From contig NZ_MLYO01000034.1 of the NCBI RefSeq assembly GCF_001866665.1, positions 91,149 through 155,148 on the forward strand: a DNA stretch of 64,000 nt. Reading direction: 5' to 3'. Within the stretch, counting starts at the first letter, position 1; every line of letters begins with the position of its first letter. Positions 33,248 to 41,987 of the stretch are shown here, in pieces. The stretch comes from Streptomyces monashensis. Lineage in GTDB: Bacteria > Actinomycetota > Actinomycetes > Streptomycetales > Streptomycetaceae. The position numbers and the translations under genes were made by a program. The notes beneath the pieces are model-generated. The model saw only the letters and a program-made list of their open reading frames with translations, ran no database searches and was not told where the DNA came from.

Positions 33248-34330
33248 CTACCGCCTGCGCTCCATGACGTCCGCCACCACACAGCTGACGTTGTCGGGGC
33301 CGCCGGAACCGTTGGCGAGGGCGATGAGGTCGCGAACGGCCTGGTCGGGCTCCGCCGACTCGGCGAGCACCTGGCGGATCTCGTCGGCCCGTACGACGCT
33401 GGACAGACCGTCGGAGCAGAGCAGGTAGCGGTCGTCCGGGCGGGCGTCGTGCAGGCGCATGTCCGGGGTGCCGTCGGCGCCTGGGCCCAGCGCGCGGACC
33501 AGCAGCGCCCGCTGGGGGTGACAGGCGGCCTCCTCCGGTGTGAGACGCCCTTCGTCGACCATCGACTGCACCAGGGTGTGATCCTGGGTGATCTGGAACA
33601 GCTGCCCGTCACGCAGGAGGTAGACCCGCGAGTCGCCGATGTGCACGAGCGCCATCTGCCCGCCGGTCCAGAGCATCGCGGTGAGGGTCGTCCCGCCCGC
33701 CTGTTCGACGGAAGAGGCGGTGCCGACCACGCCTTCCACGGCCTGCCGGGCCCGGTCGACGGCGTCTTCGAGGAGGTTCAGGAGGTTGCCGGCCGGGATG
33801 CCTTCGGTCTCCAAGCCCTTGAGCGCGTCGACGGCGGCCCTGCTCGCGGGCGCGCCCGTACGGCCGCAGCCGTCGGCGACGGCGAGCAGGTGTGCGTCGG
33901 CGTAGGCGGTGTCCTGGTTGCCGTCCCGGACGAGGCCGGCGTCGGAGTGTGCGGCGTACCGGATCTCCAGGGGGTTGGCGGACACGGTCATGGTGGGGTC
34001 CTTCCAGCTCAGATGGTCGATGAGGAAGGTGGCGAGGTCTCGTCGTGCGGCCGTGTCGGCCTCCACCCGGGCCCAGAACGCCCGGATCTCCCGTGCCGCC
34101 TGGTCCGCCTCCAGCGTGCAGACGTGCCGGATGCGGGCCAGGGGCATACCCAGCCGCCGCAGCCAGGCGACCAGCCGGGCGCGGTCCAACTGCTCCGGTG
34201 CGTACAGGCGGTAGCCGGTCACCGGGTCGACGCGAGCGGGTGCCAGCAGGCCGAGTTCGTCGTAGAGACGCAGTGCCTTCGGGGAGAGCCGGGACGCCTT
34301 CGCGAACGCCCCGATGGTCAGCAACTCCAT
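33248..34330 (-). CDS. MerR-type DNA-binding domain fused to PP2C phosphatase
   Basis: 360 residues from ATG 34330 (GAGGAGGGG site). Residues 1-70 form a MerR winged helix: 'LLTIGAFAKASRLSPKALRL', 'YDELGLLAPARVDPVTGYRL'. A helix follows ('RARLVAWLRRLGMPLARIRH', then the dimerisation helix to about 115). From about 125 a PP2C phosphatase begins: 'SDAGLVRDGNQDTAYADAHL', 'LAVADGCGRTGAP' (usually ADGMGG), 'LVHIGDSRVYLLRDGQLFQI', 'LLCSDGL' and 'GSGGPDNVSCVVADV'. All metal-binding Asp residues appear present. The fusion implies a transcription factor carrying its own phosphatase output or regulated by it. DNA target unknown. Confidence 0.9.
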   Translation of the reverse strand: MELLTIGAFAKASRLSPKALRLYDELGLLAPARVDPVTGYRLYAPEQLDRARLVAWLRRLGMPLARIRHVCTLEADQAAREIRAFWARVEADTAARRDLATFLIDHLSWKDPTMTVSANPLEIRYAAHSDAGLVRDGNQDTAYADAHLLAVADGCGRTGAPASRAAVDALKGLETEGIPAGNLLNLLEDAVDRARQAVEGVVGTASSVEQAGGTTLTAMLWTGGQMALVHIGDSRVYLLRDGQLFQITQDHTLVQSMVDEGRLTPEEAACHPQRALLVRALGPGADGTPDMRLHDARPDDRYLLCSDGLSSVVRADEIRQVLAESAEPDQAVRDLIALANGSGGPDNVSCVVADVMERRR

Positions 34331-34450
34331 GCCTCGCCCCTCCTCGTACCGGGCGCCTCGCCCGGCCCCACCGATGCTGTGGCCTCCCCCAGGGTGAAGG
34401 TCAACCGGCCCGCTCCGACCGGACCATGGCGCACGAACGCAGGGCATCGC

Positions 34451-34756
34451 TCAGGTCCGGTAGGCGGCCTTCGCGAGCACGACGAAGGAGTCGGCCAGCG
34501 GGTTCGAGTCGCCCTCGTTCGTCGCCACCACCACGCGGCTCGGCGGCATGCCGGCCAGCGGGACCACGGTCAGCTCCGCGGGGAGTTGGTGGCCGAGCGG
34601 GGCCATGCCGACCGTGCCGTTCCAGAGCACGGCGTGCAGGCACTCCTGGACGGCGCGCACCACCGGCCCCTGACGGGACCGGCCGCCGTTCCAGTACGTG
34701 CGCCACGCCTCGTCGGTGTCCTCCGGGAACCGGAACCAGTGGGGGGTGTCGGGGAT
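34451..34756 (-). pseudogene. LysR-type regulator, C-terminal remnant
   Basis: A minus-strand frame reads the last 100 residues of a LysR effector domain: 'DTPHWFRFPEDTDEAWRTYW', 'GPVVRAVQECLHAVLWNGTV', 'GMAPLGHQLPAELTVVPLAG', 'PSRVVVATNEGDSNPLADSF', then the stop. The helix-turn-helix and the first effector subdomain are missing upstream. Divergent to it lies the 5'-truncated aminotransferase remnant; one deletion could have removed both 5' ends and the shared promoter. Confidence 0.75.
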
Positions 34757-34888
34757 CCGGGGCCCCCTCCTTCACCTCGTGGCGTCGGATGCCCAGGTAC
34801 CTCCTCGCCGTGCTCCTCGGGGCGGAGCACGTCGTGGCGGCGCGACGCGGCGGCGCGACGCGGCGTCCGGGCTGCCGCGACCGGCAGC

Positions 34889-35224
34889 ATGTCCAAGCCG
34901 TTCTCGCCGGCCGGGATGCGCCTCTCCCACCGGGTCACCCGTGCCCATCTCGCCATCCTGGGCACCTGGGTGTCCGGCCGCGACGGCATCCGCTACGTCC
35001 GCCCCGCCTCGGGCACCACCGCCCTGCTGCGCTACGACTCCCCCATCGGCTCCTACGAGTTCTGCACCCGCCTGCGCTGGAGCGGACCGGCGTTCTGTTC
35101 ACCCCCGGCGCGGCGTTCGGCATCGAGCACACCGTGCGCATCGGCTTCGCCGACGACACCGGGACCCTGCGCACCGGGCCTGCGCCTGGTCGCCGCGTTC
35201 CTGGACCATCTCGCCCGGCCGTGA
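34889..35224 (+). pseudogene. Class I/II aminotransferase, C-terminal remnant with frameshifts
   Basis: Starting near 34889 one frame reads 'MSKPFSPAGMRL' (resembling the PLP-lysine region of aminotransferases), then 'GTTALLRYDSPIGSYEFCTR'. A second frame gives 'ERTGVLFTPGAAFGIEHTVR' and 'IGFADDTGTLRTG', and the first frame resumes with 'GLRLVAAFLDHLARP' to the stop at 35224. This is the C-terminal domain of a fold-type I PLP enzyme with two compensating frame changes and a deletion between its parts. Confidence 0.72.
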
Positions 35225-35254
35225 GCCGCCACGCGCACCGGCTATCGTCTCGGC

Positions 35255-36196
35255 ATGCGACGTACGGACATCACCCGGGACGACGGCACATGGAAGGGTC
35301 TGTCCCTGGAGGTGACGGGACGCCGCCGGCCCGGCCTGTGTCTGTTCAGCGCCGGGCGGCGCCTGCTGCTCGTCCAGCAGTCGCGTCCCGTACTGCTCGC
35401 CGCCGTCGACGAACAGTACTGCGGCGTGGATTTCTGGCGCACCGACGGCTACCGCTCGCTCCTGCCGCCGTTGCGTGCCGAGACGGGGCGGGCGCTGGCC
35501 GGTGGCCCGGATCGCTGGGCGTACCGCTTCGCCGACCACTTGCTCGACGCGCCCGACAGCCCGCTCCACGACGGCCGTTGGCTCCTCTCGCCCGACAGCC
35601 CGCTCCTGCGCTGGAACCACGGCCGGCGGCCGCAGGCCGAATACTGGGCGTCCATGCTCGTCGAGGGCCATCCGGACGGGTACATCGACTGGTTCGTGCA
35701 CAACGGCTCCTGGGAGATCCTGCCGCTGCGCCCGCTGCCCGAGACCGACGACAGCCGGGTCCGGGCCTACCGCAAGCAGGCGCGTGACGGCACGCTCCCG
35801 CCTGTGCTGCTGTGGTGGGTCAGCGGCCTGGACTGCCATCTGGTCCTGGACGGTCACGCCCGGCTCGCCGCCGCGATCGCCGAGTCGACCGCGCCCTCGG
35901 TGCTGCACCTGCACCGCACCGCCCCGAGCGACGAAGTGGCCGCCGGCACCGAGCGGGCGGTGCACCGCTACGAGGCCGAACTGGCCCGGTTCGCCGAGTT
36001 GCGCGCCGCCCACGGCTCCGCCGTACCCGACGGTGCCGCCCTCGCGGGACCGGAGCTGGCCCGCCGCCTCGGCGAACTGCACACGGAGCAACGGCCGAGC
36101 TGGGCCTGGCCGCTTGACGGCGGAGAGGCCCGATGGCGGTGCCTGGCGGACGAGACGGCCGGCCGCCGGTGGCCCGAGGGTTCGTCACCGGCGTGA
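35255..36196 (+). CDS. Hypothetical protein with ParB-like segment
   Basis: A 313-residue cytoplasmic protein. Its middle contains 'PPVLLWWVSGLDCHLVLDGH' and 'ARLAAAIAE', which resembles the DGHxRL box of ParB/sulfiredoxin-like domains, but the rest is unfamiliar ('LCLFSAGRRLLLVQQSRPVL', 'EYWASMLVEGHPDGYIDWFV'). TATCGT lies six nt before the ATG, predicting a leaderless mRNA. The gene is intact and well biased in codon use. No neighbour suggests a role: the upstream aminotransferase is dead and the downstream ABC system is convergent. Confidence 0.7.
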   Translation: MRRTDITRDDGTWKGLSLEVTGRRRPGLCLFSAGRRLLLVQQSRPVLLAAVDEQYCGVDFWRTDGYRSLLPPLRAETGRALAGGPDRWAYRFADHLLDAPDSPLHDGRWLLSPDSPLLRWNHGRRPQAEYWASMLVEGHPDGYIDWFVHNGSWEILPLRPLPETDDSRVRAYRKQARDGTLPPVLLWWVSGLDCHLVLDGHARLAAAIAESTAPSVLHLHRTAPSDEVAAGTERAVHRYEAELARFAELRAAHGSAVPDGAALAGPELARRLGELHTEQRPSWAWPLDGGEARWRCLADETAGRRWPEGSSPA

Positions 36197-36209
36197 CCGC
36201 GACGCGCGC

Positions 36210-38555
36210 TCACTCGGTGCGCAGTACCCGGGCGATGGTCTGCCGGGCCGCCGCACGCGCCGGTATCACCGCACCCAGCGCGGCGATGGCCACCCCCGCC
36301 AGCACCAGCAGCGTCATCGTTCCGGCGTGCCACACGTCCAGCATCCGGTCCGGGAAGGTGAGTTGGGCCGCGTGCTCGGTCATCGGGACCACCACACGGT
36401 ACGCCGTGACACCGAGCGGCAGCCCCAGGATCCCGCCGACCAGCCCCAGCCCGGCCATGGACACCACCATCATCACCGTGACCTGCCGTGGCGTCATCCC
36501 GATCGACTTCAGCATCCCCAGGTCACGCTGCCGCTCCCGGGCGCTGAGTACGACGGTGTTGAACACACCCATCGCGGAGACCAGCGTCAGCATCAGGGTC
36601 AGTGCCGACGCGGAGCTGATGACGGTCACGGCCCCGGCGTTCACCGTGGTCTTCTCGGTCGGATAGAGCCCGGGATCGGCGGCCCGCACGGCCTTCATGT
36701 AGGCGCTGACATCGGCTCCGCCGGTGAGCTGTACCCAGTACTGGTTGGCCTGTGTGTGCGGTGTCAGGGCGGTCACCGTCGACCAGTCCGCGCGCATCCA
36801 GTTCTGCGGCCCGGCCAGGACCTCCCCGACCAGGGTCACGCGCTCCTGGCGGCCGCCCGTCGCGCTCAGGGTGAAGGAGTCACCGAGCCGCACCCCCTGC
36901 TCGGCCAGGAACCTGCCGGACGCGACCACCTCGCCGGGCCCTCGCGTCCAGCGCCCCCTGGCGAGGTCGCCAGGGAGAGCCGACATCCCCCCGCGCACGC
37001 CTTCGATCGTCACACCCTCGCTCCGACCGGGCATCCGCACGTCCAAGAAGCCCACCGCCGCGACGTCCGCCGCGTGCGGAAGCCCGCGCAACAGTGCCTG
37101 CGCCGCGGCGTCGGCATGGTGCGGGGCGGTCTCCCCGAACCTGGTCTGCCCGCGCCAGACGATCGACTGCACCTTGCCGGAGCCTTCGACCGCGTCGCCG
37201 TACGCGACCATGGTCGCCGACAGGCCGGTGGCGAAAGTCACCGTCGCGACGCCGAGCAGGACCGAGGCGACGGTGAGCAGCGCGCGGCCGGGCCGGGCGA
37301 AGGGCAGGCCCAGCCCCAGGGTGACCGAGCGCGGGAGCCGGACGCCGGTCAGCCACCGCTGTACGGCCGGTCCCCGTCGGCCGTGCGGTGCACTGCCCGC
37401 GCTGATGGCACGTGCCGCGGAGAGCCGGTGCGCGCGCAGGGCCGGAATGAGCGCGGCCAGCACCACTGCCAGGGGCATGCCGAGCACTGTGGTCGCGTAC
37501 ACCCAGGGGCCGACCGTCGGGATGACGTTCACCGTGCCGAGTTGCGCGCCCTGGAAGACCTGGTGCAACAGCGGCCGTGCGACCACCCCGCCCAGGGCCG
37601 TGCCGACCACCGCGCCCACCGTGGCGGGCACGCACACCATCACCAGGTAGACGGCGACGACCTGACGGGGTGTGAATCCCAGCGACTTGAGCACGCCGAT
37701 GTGCCGGAAGCCGGAGACCACCGCACCGCTCACCACATTGCCCACGATCAGAATCGCCACCAGCAGCCCGAGGATTCCGAAGGCCAGGAGGAACGGCACG
37801 AAGGCGTTGGGCTTGGCCGCGACCTGCGCCTTCAAGGTCAGGTACGACTGATGCGCGACCAGTGATCCGGACGGCAGACCGGCGCTCACCGCCTCGGTGT
37901 CCTTGCTGATCTGGCGGGCTGTCGCGGCGCGGTCGAACCGGTACAGCATCTGGTACGTCGTGGGGTGCAGGCCGGCGATCTGCTGCGGCGCGACCCACGC
38001 CTGTGCGGTCCCGCTCACGCTGGACGCGAGGCCGACGACGGTCAGCGGTGCCGTGCCGGGCAGCTGGATCCGTTTGCCGATCGGTGAGTGCGGTCCGCCG
38101 GCCATCCCGGGCGCGTCGGGCAGCGCCAGCACGATCTGGCCCGGCTCGGTGGCCCAGTGCCCGGCGAAGAGGTCCAGTCGGTCGACGGCGCCGCCGGGCT
38201 CCGCCCGCCCGACGACCGTCAGGGGGCCGGGCGCCATCCCGGGCATCTGGGACGCCGCGCTCTCCGGCATCGCGGTCACGGCTTGTGGGAACGGCCCGGC
38301 CGAGGCCCGTACGCCCGGACGGTGCGCGGTGCGGTCCAGCTGTGCCGCGGAGACCTTCGCCGCGTCGTACGTGGCGACGACGTGCGCGCCGTGCGCCTGT
38401 CCGAAGAGCCGGTCGAAGGGCCCGGAGACGACGTCGAGCAGGCCGAGCGCGACCACGAGGGCCATGCTGGAGACGAGGACCACCGCCCCGATCACGGCGG
38501 TCTGGAGGCGTCGGCGGCGAACCGCCGCGCGCGAGGCCCGCCACACCGCGCTCAT
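36210..38555 (-). CDS. ABC transporter permease, FtsX/MacB type with two FtsX domains
   Basis: 781 residues from ATG 38555, which overlaps the stop of the ATPase gene (ATGA), so the two are coupled. One N-terminal helix ('LQTAVIGAVVLVSSMALVVA') leads to a large periplasmic-type domain and a first FtsX unit ('AFGILGLLVAILIVGNVVSG', 'LKSLGFTPRQVVAVYLV'). A second extracytoplasmic domain and the last FtsX unit follow ('TLVSAMGVFNTVVLSARERQ', 'MLKSIGMTPRQVTVMMVVSM'). Such permeases act with their ATPase as mechanotransmitters exporting peptides, lipids or drugs rather than importing. No sensor kinase is adjacent. Family assignment is secure; substrate unknown. Confidence 0.9.
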   Translation of the reverse strand: MSAVWRASRAAVRRRRLQTAVIGAVVLVSSMALVVALGLLDVVSGPFDRLFGQAHGAHVVATYDAAKVSAAQLDRTAHRPGVRASAGPFPQAVTAMPESAASQMPGMAPGPLTVVGRAEPGGAVDRLDLFAGHWATEPGQIVLALPDAPGMAGGPHSPIGKRIQLPGTAPLTVVGLASSVSGTAQAWVAPQQIAGLHPTTYQMLYRFDRAATARQISKDTEAVSAGLPSGSLVAHQSYLTLKAQVAAKPNAFVPFLLAFGILGLLVAILIVGNVVSGAVVSGFRHIGVLKSLGFTPRQVVAVYLVMVCVPATVGAVVGTALGGVVARPLLHQVFQGAQLGTVNVIPTVGPWVYATTVLGMPLAVVLAALIPALRAHRLSAARAISAGSAPHGRRGPAVQRWLTGVRLPRSVTLGLGLPFARPGRALLTVASVLLGVATVTFATGLSATMVAYGDAVEGSGKVQSIVWRGQTRFGETAPHHADAAAQALLRGLPHAADVAAVGFLDVRMPGRSEGVTIEGVRGGMSALPGDLARGRWTRGPGEVVASGRFLAEQGVRLGDSFTLSATGGRQERVTLVGEVLAGPQNWMRADWSTVTALTPHTQANQYWVQLTGGADVSAYMKAVRAADPGLYPTEKTTVNAGAVTVISSASALTLMLTLVSAMGVFNTVVLSARERQRDLGMLKSIGMTPRQVTVMMVVSMAGLGLVGGILGLPLGVTAYRVVVPMTEHAAQLTFPDRMLDVWHAGTMTLLVLAGVAIAALGAVIPARAAARQTIARVLRTE

Positions 38556-39295
38556 GCCGTGCGCTCCAGGGTCCGCTCGCCGGTGATCCGGCCGTCCGCC
38601 ATCGTCACCAGCCGGCTGGCGCACCGGGTGGCCAGGCGCTGGTCATGCGTCACCAACAGCAGTGTCTGGCCCAGTTCGTTGAGATCGAGCAGCAGGTCCA
38701 TCACCTGCTCCCCCGCGTGGCTGTCCAGGGCGCCGGTCGGCTCGTCCGCCAGCAGCAGCGCGGGGCGGTTCATCAGCGCACGGGCCACGGCCACCCGCTG
38801 GCGCTCGCCGCCGCTCAGCGCGGCGGGGTACACGTTCCTGCGGTCGGCGATGCCGAGTTCGTCCAACAGCTCCAGTGCCCGGCGCCGGGCCTGACGGGCC
38901 GGGGTTCCGGTGAGCTGGGCGGCGAGGGCGACGTTGTCGATCGCGGGCAGGTCGTCGACGAGGTTGAAGAACTGGAAGATCATGCCGATCCGGCGGCGCC
39001 GGAAGAGGGCCAGCCCGGTCTCGTTGATCCGGCCCAGGTCCTCGCCGTGTACGTGCACGGAACCGGCGCTCGGCCGGTCCAGCCCGGCGATCATGTTGAG
39101 CAGGGTGGACTTGCCGCAGCCGGACGGCCCCATCACGGCGACCGCATCCCCGGCACCGATCTCCAGCGACACCCCGTTCAGGGCGGCGGTGTCGCCGTAC
39201 TCCTTGCGCAGCCCGCTCACCCGGACGACTGCCTGGTCCCGCACGACGACCACCCCGTCGCCCCGGCCCGTGCCGCTGATCTCTTCGCTGGTCAT
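38552..39295 (-). CDS. ABC transporter ATP-binding protein (MacB/LolD type)
   Basis: A 247-residue ATPase of the FtsX-partner group. Walker A 'AVMGPSGCGKSTLLNMIAGL', Q-loop 'IGMIFQFFNLVDDLPAIDNV', signature 'LSGGERQRVAVARAL', Walker B 'LLLADEPTGALDS' and H-loop 'LLVTHDQRLA' are all present. Stop and start overlap with the permease gene by four bases. The first 20 residues are a variable polar leader, and a later start is possible. The complex is likely energised export or envelope-linked work. Confidence 0.92.
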   Translation of the reverse strand: MTSEEISGTGRGDGVVVVRDQAVVRVSGLRKEYGDTAALNGVSLEIGAGDAVAVMGPSGCGKSTLLNMIAGLDRPSAGSVHVHGEDLGRINETGLALFRRRRIGMIFQFFNLVDDLPAIDNVALAAQLTGTPARQARRRALELLDELGIADRRNVYPAALSGGERQRVAVARALMNRPALLLADEPTGALDSHAGEQVMDLLLDLNELGQTLLLVTHDQRLATRCASRLVTMADGRITGERTLERTA

Positions 39296-39476
39296 GACAG
39301 GGACGGTAGGCGGCGTGGCCCGTCCCGGTCGTCAGCCCCCGGAGGTAACCCGCGACGGCGGTCATCCTGGGGATGTAGGCGCACCCCGGACGCCCCCTGG
39401 GGGGTGCGGCGCCGGTGCTCCCCATCGGACATGCATCCGGGGAATGCGTGTGCCGGTCAAGGCTGTTGATCCGTCC

Positions 39477-39935
39477 ATGACTCAAGGCCCGGCACCCCGC
39501 GCACTGTCCGACCAAGCGCTCTCCGACCTGCTCGGCGAGCAGCAGTTCGGTACCCTTGCCACCGTCAAGCGCGGCGGCCATCCCCATCTGACGACGATGC
39601 TCTTCCACTGGGACCCCGAGGCCCGCGTCGTCCGGTTCTCCACGACCGCCGACCGCGTCAAGACCAGGCATCTACGGCACAACCCGCGTGCCGCGCTGCA
39701 TGTGCAGGGGGGCGATGTGTGGTCGTTCGCCGTGGCCGAGGGCGAGGCCGAGGTCTCCGAAGCCACGACGGTTCCCGGCGACGCGGTCGGACGGGAGCTG
39801 CTCGGGATGATCCCGCCGACGGCGAAGCCGGAGGACGAGGACGCGTTCCTGCGCCAACTGGTCACCGAACGCCGGGTGGTCATCCGGCTGAAGGTGGACC
39901 GGCTCTACGGTACGGCGCTCGACATCACCGGATGA
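39477..39935 (+). CDS. PPOX class F420-dependent oxidoreductase
   Basis: 152 residues from ATG 39477. Split-barrel features: 'LLGEQQFGTLATVKRGGHPH', 'LTTMLFHWDPEARVVRFSTT', 'ADRVKTRHLRHNPRAALHVQ', with a C-terminal 'RVVIRLKVDRLYGTALDITG'. It is a distant paralogue of the protein at 10584-11021. No ribosome site; TTGATC lies seven nt upstream, so a leaderless start is possible. It diverges from the ABC export operon. Cofactor (F420 rather than FMN) is inferred from the actinobacterial family. Confidence 0.85.
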   Translation: MTQGPAPRALSDQALSDLLGEQQFGTLATVKRGGHPHLTTMLFHWDPEARVVRFSTTADRVKTRHLRHNPRAALHVQGGDVWSFAVAEGEAEVSEATTVPGDAVGRELLGMIPPTAKPEDEDAFLRQLVTERRVVIRLKVDRLYGTALDITG

Positions 39936-40001
39936 GCTGCCCGGCACACTCCGCTCCACTGTCGTGGCACCCCAGCACCGACGACCGGGCGGTCACGCCG
40001 G

Positions 40002-40445
40002 TACGACTGGAGCGTGCCGGACCGGCTGGTGGGCGGTGCCCAGCGGGTCGGCCTGCCCGTCCTCCACACGTTCGGCGGCACCCCGTCCTGGGCCACGCCG
40101 AACGCTTGCTGGGCCTGTACGACGACGGTTCGGGCGCGGCCCCGCCGGACGACATGGACGACTGGGTCCGCTACGTACGGGCCGTTGCCACCCGGTACGA
40201 GGTACCGCATCCCCGAGGACAGCCCGCTGGACGAGGACCAGGCGGTCGCGTACGCGACGCGCCTCTGTCTGGTCGGCATCTATCTGCGCTACGGCCACAT
40301 GTACTGCTACGACTGGGGCAGTGCCAAGATCCCGCTCGTCCTCCAGGCCGACGGCGGCCCGCCGACCGCCGCGGCCCGCGCCGTGGACCGGCTCCAGCAC
40401 TGGCCGGCCGCGCGCCCGCATCACGTCCTGCGGGCACGGGCAGGA
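40002..40445 (+). pseudogene. Glycoside hydrolase (GH39-like) remnant with frameshifts and deletion
   Basis: One frame reads 'YDWSVPDRLVGGAQRVGLPV' and 'LHTFGGTPSWATPN'. The next gives 'YDDGSGAAPPDDMDDWVRYV' and 'RAVATRYE'. The first frame then resumes with 'DEDQAVAYATRLCLVGIYLR', 'YGHMYCYDWGSAKIPLVLQ' and 'PPTAAARAVDRLQHW'. The order matches a beta-barrel glycosidase of about 450 residues, with the catalytic middle (acid/base and nucleophile Glu) deleted and two frame changes. Not functional. Confidence 0.68.
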
Positions 40446-40708
40446 CGACGGGCTGCCGAGCCGCGTAGCGAGTGCAGGCACCTTCTCGCCGCGTCCCGGG
40501 GGCGTCCGTCGGTCCCGGCCGTGATCCGCTGAACCGAGTCCGGAACCGCCACCATGCCCGCCGACCGGGGCGCACGCGCCGTGAGCCACCTCGACGGCAC
40601 ATCGGTCCCGGCTCCGCGCACCCTGCACAGCGCCCAACAGCCCGTCCTCATCACGCTCTCCCCCTGAGGGGTGCGGATGCCCGCCCCTCGTCGGAACCGA
40701 CGTGCCGT

Positions 40709-40756
40709 GTCGGTGACTTGTCGGAGGCTGTCGGTCCGGTGTCGGCAGTGCGTCGG
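40709..40756 (+). promoter_or_regulatory. Five GTCGG direct repeats at 10-11 bp spacing
   Basis: GTCGG starts at 40709, 40720, 40730, 40741 and 40752 (spacing 11, 10, 11, 11), three of them as TGTCGG on one face of the helix. The array ends 70 bp before the FAD monooxygenase start and just upstream of CTGACA (40763-40768), a possible -35 box. Helically phased short direct repeats beside a -35 box are the binding pattern of SARP-type activators in Streptomyces. No SARP gene is in the window. Confidence 0.5.
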
Positions 40757-40825
40757 TGGGGGCTGACACCTTCTGGGAGACGGCCGGCCGGAGCTCACCG
40801 GGCGGCCCGATCCCAAGGAGCGATC

Positions 40826-41965
40826 ATGCGGACTCACGTCACGATCATCGGTGCCGGTCTCGGCGGCCTCACGCTCGCCCGCGTCCTGCACCTCCACGGC
40901 ATCCCCGCGACGGTCTACGAGGCGGAGCCCTCCCCGGCGGCGCGTGCGCAGGGCGGGCTGCTCGACATCCACGACTACAACGGTCAACACGCCCTTGCGG
41001 AAGCCGGTTTGATGACCGAGTTCCGTGGTCTCATCCTGGCGGGCCGCCAGGCGATACGGATCCTCGACCGGGACGGGACCGTCCTGCTCGACAAGCCCGA
41101 CGACGGCACGGGCGGACGTCCCGAGGTGCAGCGCGGCGAGCTGCGACGGATCCTGCTCGACTCGCTCCCGGCCGGCACGGTCCGGTGGGGGCACAAGGTC
41201 ACCGCCACCCGTGCCCTGGGCACGGGCCGCCACGAGGTGGCCTTCGCCGACGGCACCAGTGTCGTCACCGGTCTGCTGGTCGGCGCGGACGGCGCATGGT
41301 CGCGCGTCCGCCCGCTGCTCTCCACCGCGACACCCCGGTACACCGGCAAGTCGGTCGTCGAGACCTATCTGTTCGACGCCGAGACCCGGCACCCGGCCAC
41401 CGCGAAAGCGGTCGGCGGCGGGTCGATGATCGTGCCCGCGCCGGACAGGGAGATCTTCGCGCACCGGGAGAAGGGCGACACCCTGCACGCCTACCTGGGA
41501 CTCGCCGAGCCGCAGGACTGGTTCGCCGCCATCGACTTCACCGATGCCGGCGCGGCCACCGCACGGATCGCGGCGGAGTTCGACGGCTGGGCACCCGAGC
41601 TCACCGCACTGATCACCGAGGCCGACACCACGCCAGTGCTGCGCCCCCTCTACGCTCTGCCGGCCGGGCACCGGTGGGACCGGGTGCCGGGGGTGACGCT
41701 GCTCGGCGACGCCGCCCACCTCGCGCCGCCGAACGGCGAAGGCGCCAACCTGGCCATGCTCGACGGCGCCGAGCTCGGCACGGCCCTCGCCGCACACCCC
41801 GACGACATCGAGGCCGCGCTCACCGAGTACGAGCGAGCCCTGTTCCCTCGCACCGCCGAGGCAACCGGCTTCCAAGGTGTCGGGGCGCACGGGACGGAGT
41901 CCGGCGACAATCCGGTCGACGACCTGATCAAGATGTTCAACACGGCCACCGAGAGGAGTCGATGA
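40826..41965 (+). CDS. FAD-dependent monooxygenase, TetX/aromatic hydroxylase type
   Basis: 379 residues from ATG 40826, with AAGGAG in front. 'VTIIGAGLGGLTLARVLHLH' is the FAD-binding GxGxxG, 'GGRPEVQRGELRRILLDSL' the conserved RxxLR substrate-side segment, 'LLVGADGAWSRVRPLL' the DG motif and 'VTLLGDAAHLAPPNGEGANL' the GD motif with the PxGEGxN that is frequent in TetX-like enzymes. Close relatives hydroxylate tetracyclines or other polyketides and confer resistance or tailor metabolites; the actual substrate is unknown. It is convergent with the MarR gene and lies downstream of an unusual repeat array. Confidence 0.88.
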   Translation: MRTHVTIIGAGLGGLTLARVLHLHGIPATVYEAEPSPAARAQGGLLDIHDYNGQHALAEAGLMTEFRGLILAGRQAIRILDRDGTVLLDKPDDGTGGRPEVQRGELRRILLDSLPAGTVRWGHKVTATRALGTGRHEVAFADGTSVVTGLLVGADGAWSRVRPLLSTATPRYTGKSVVETYLFDAETRHPATAKAVGGGSMIVPAPDREIFAHREKGDTLHAYLGLAEPQDWFAAIDFTDAGAATARIAAEFDGWAPELTALITEADTTPVLRPLYALPAGHRWDRVPGVTLLGDAAHLAPPNGEGANLAMLDGAELGTALAAHPDDIEAALTEYERALFPRTAEATGFQGVGAHGTESGDNPVDDLIKMFNTATERSR

Positions 41966-41987
41966 GATACGCGATCCCCGAACCGTG

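Noticed and set aside
39361..39420. Palindromic GCACCCC/GGGGTGC sequence between the ABC ATPase and PPOX genes
   Set aside because: GC-only arms of seven bases are common by chance in this DNA; I could not tie it to a promoter.
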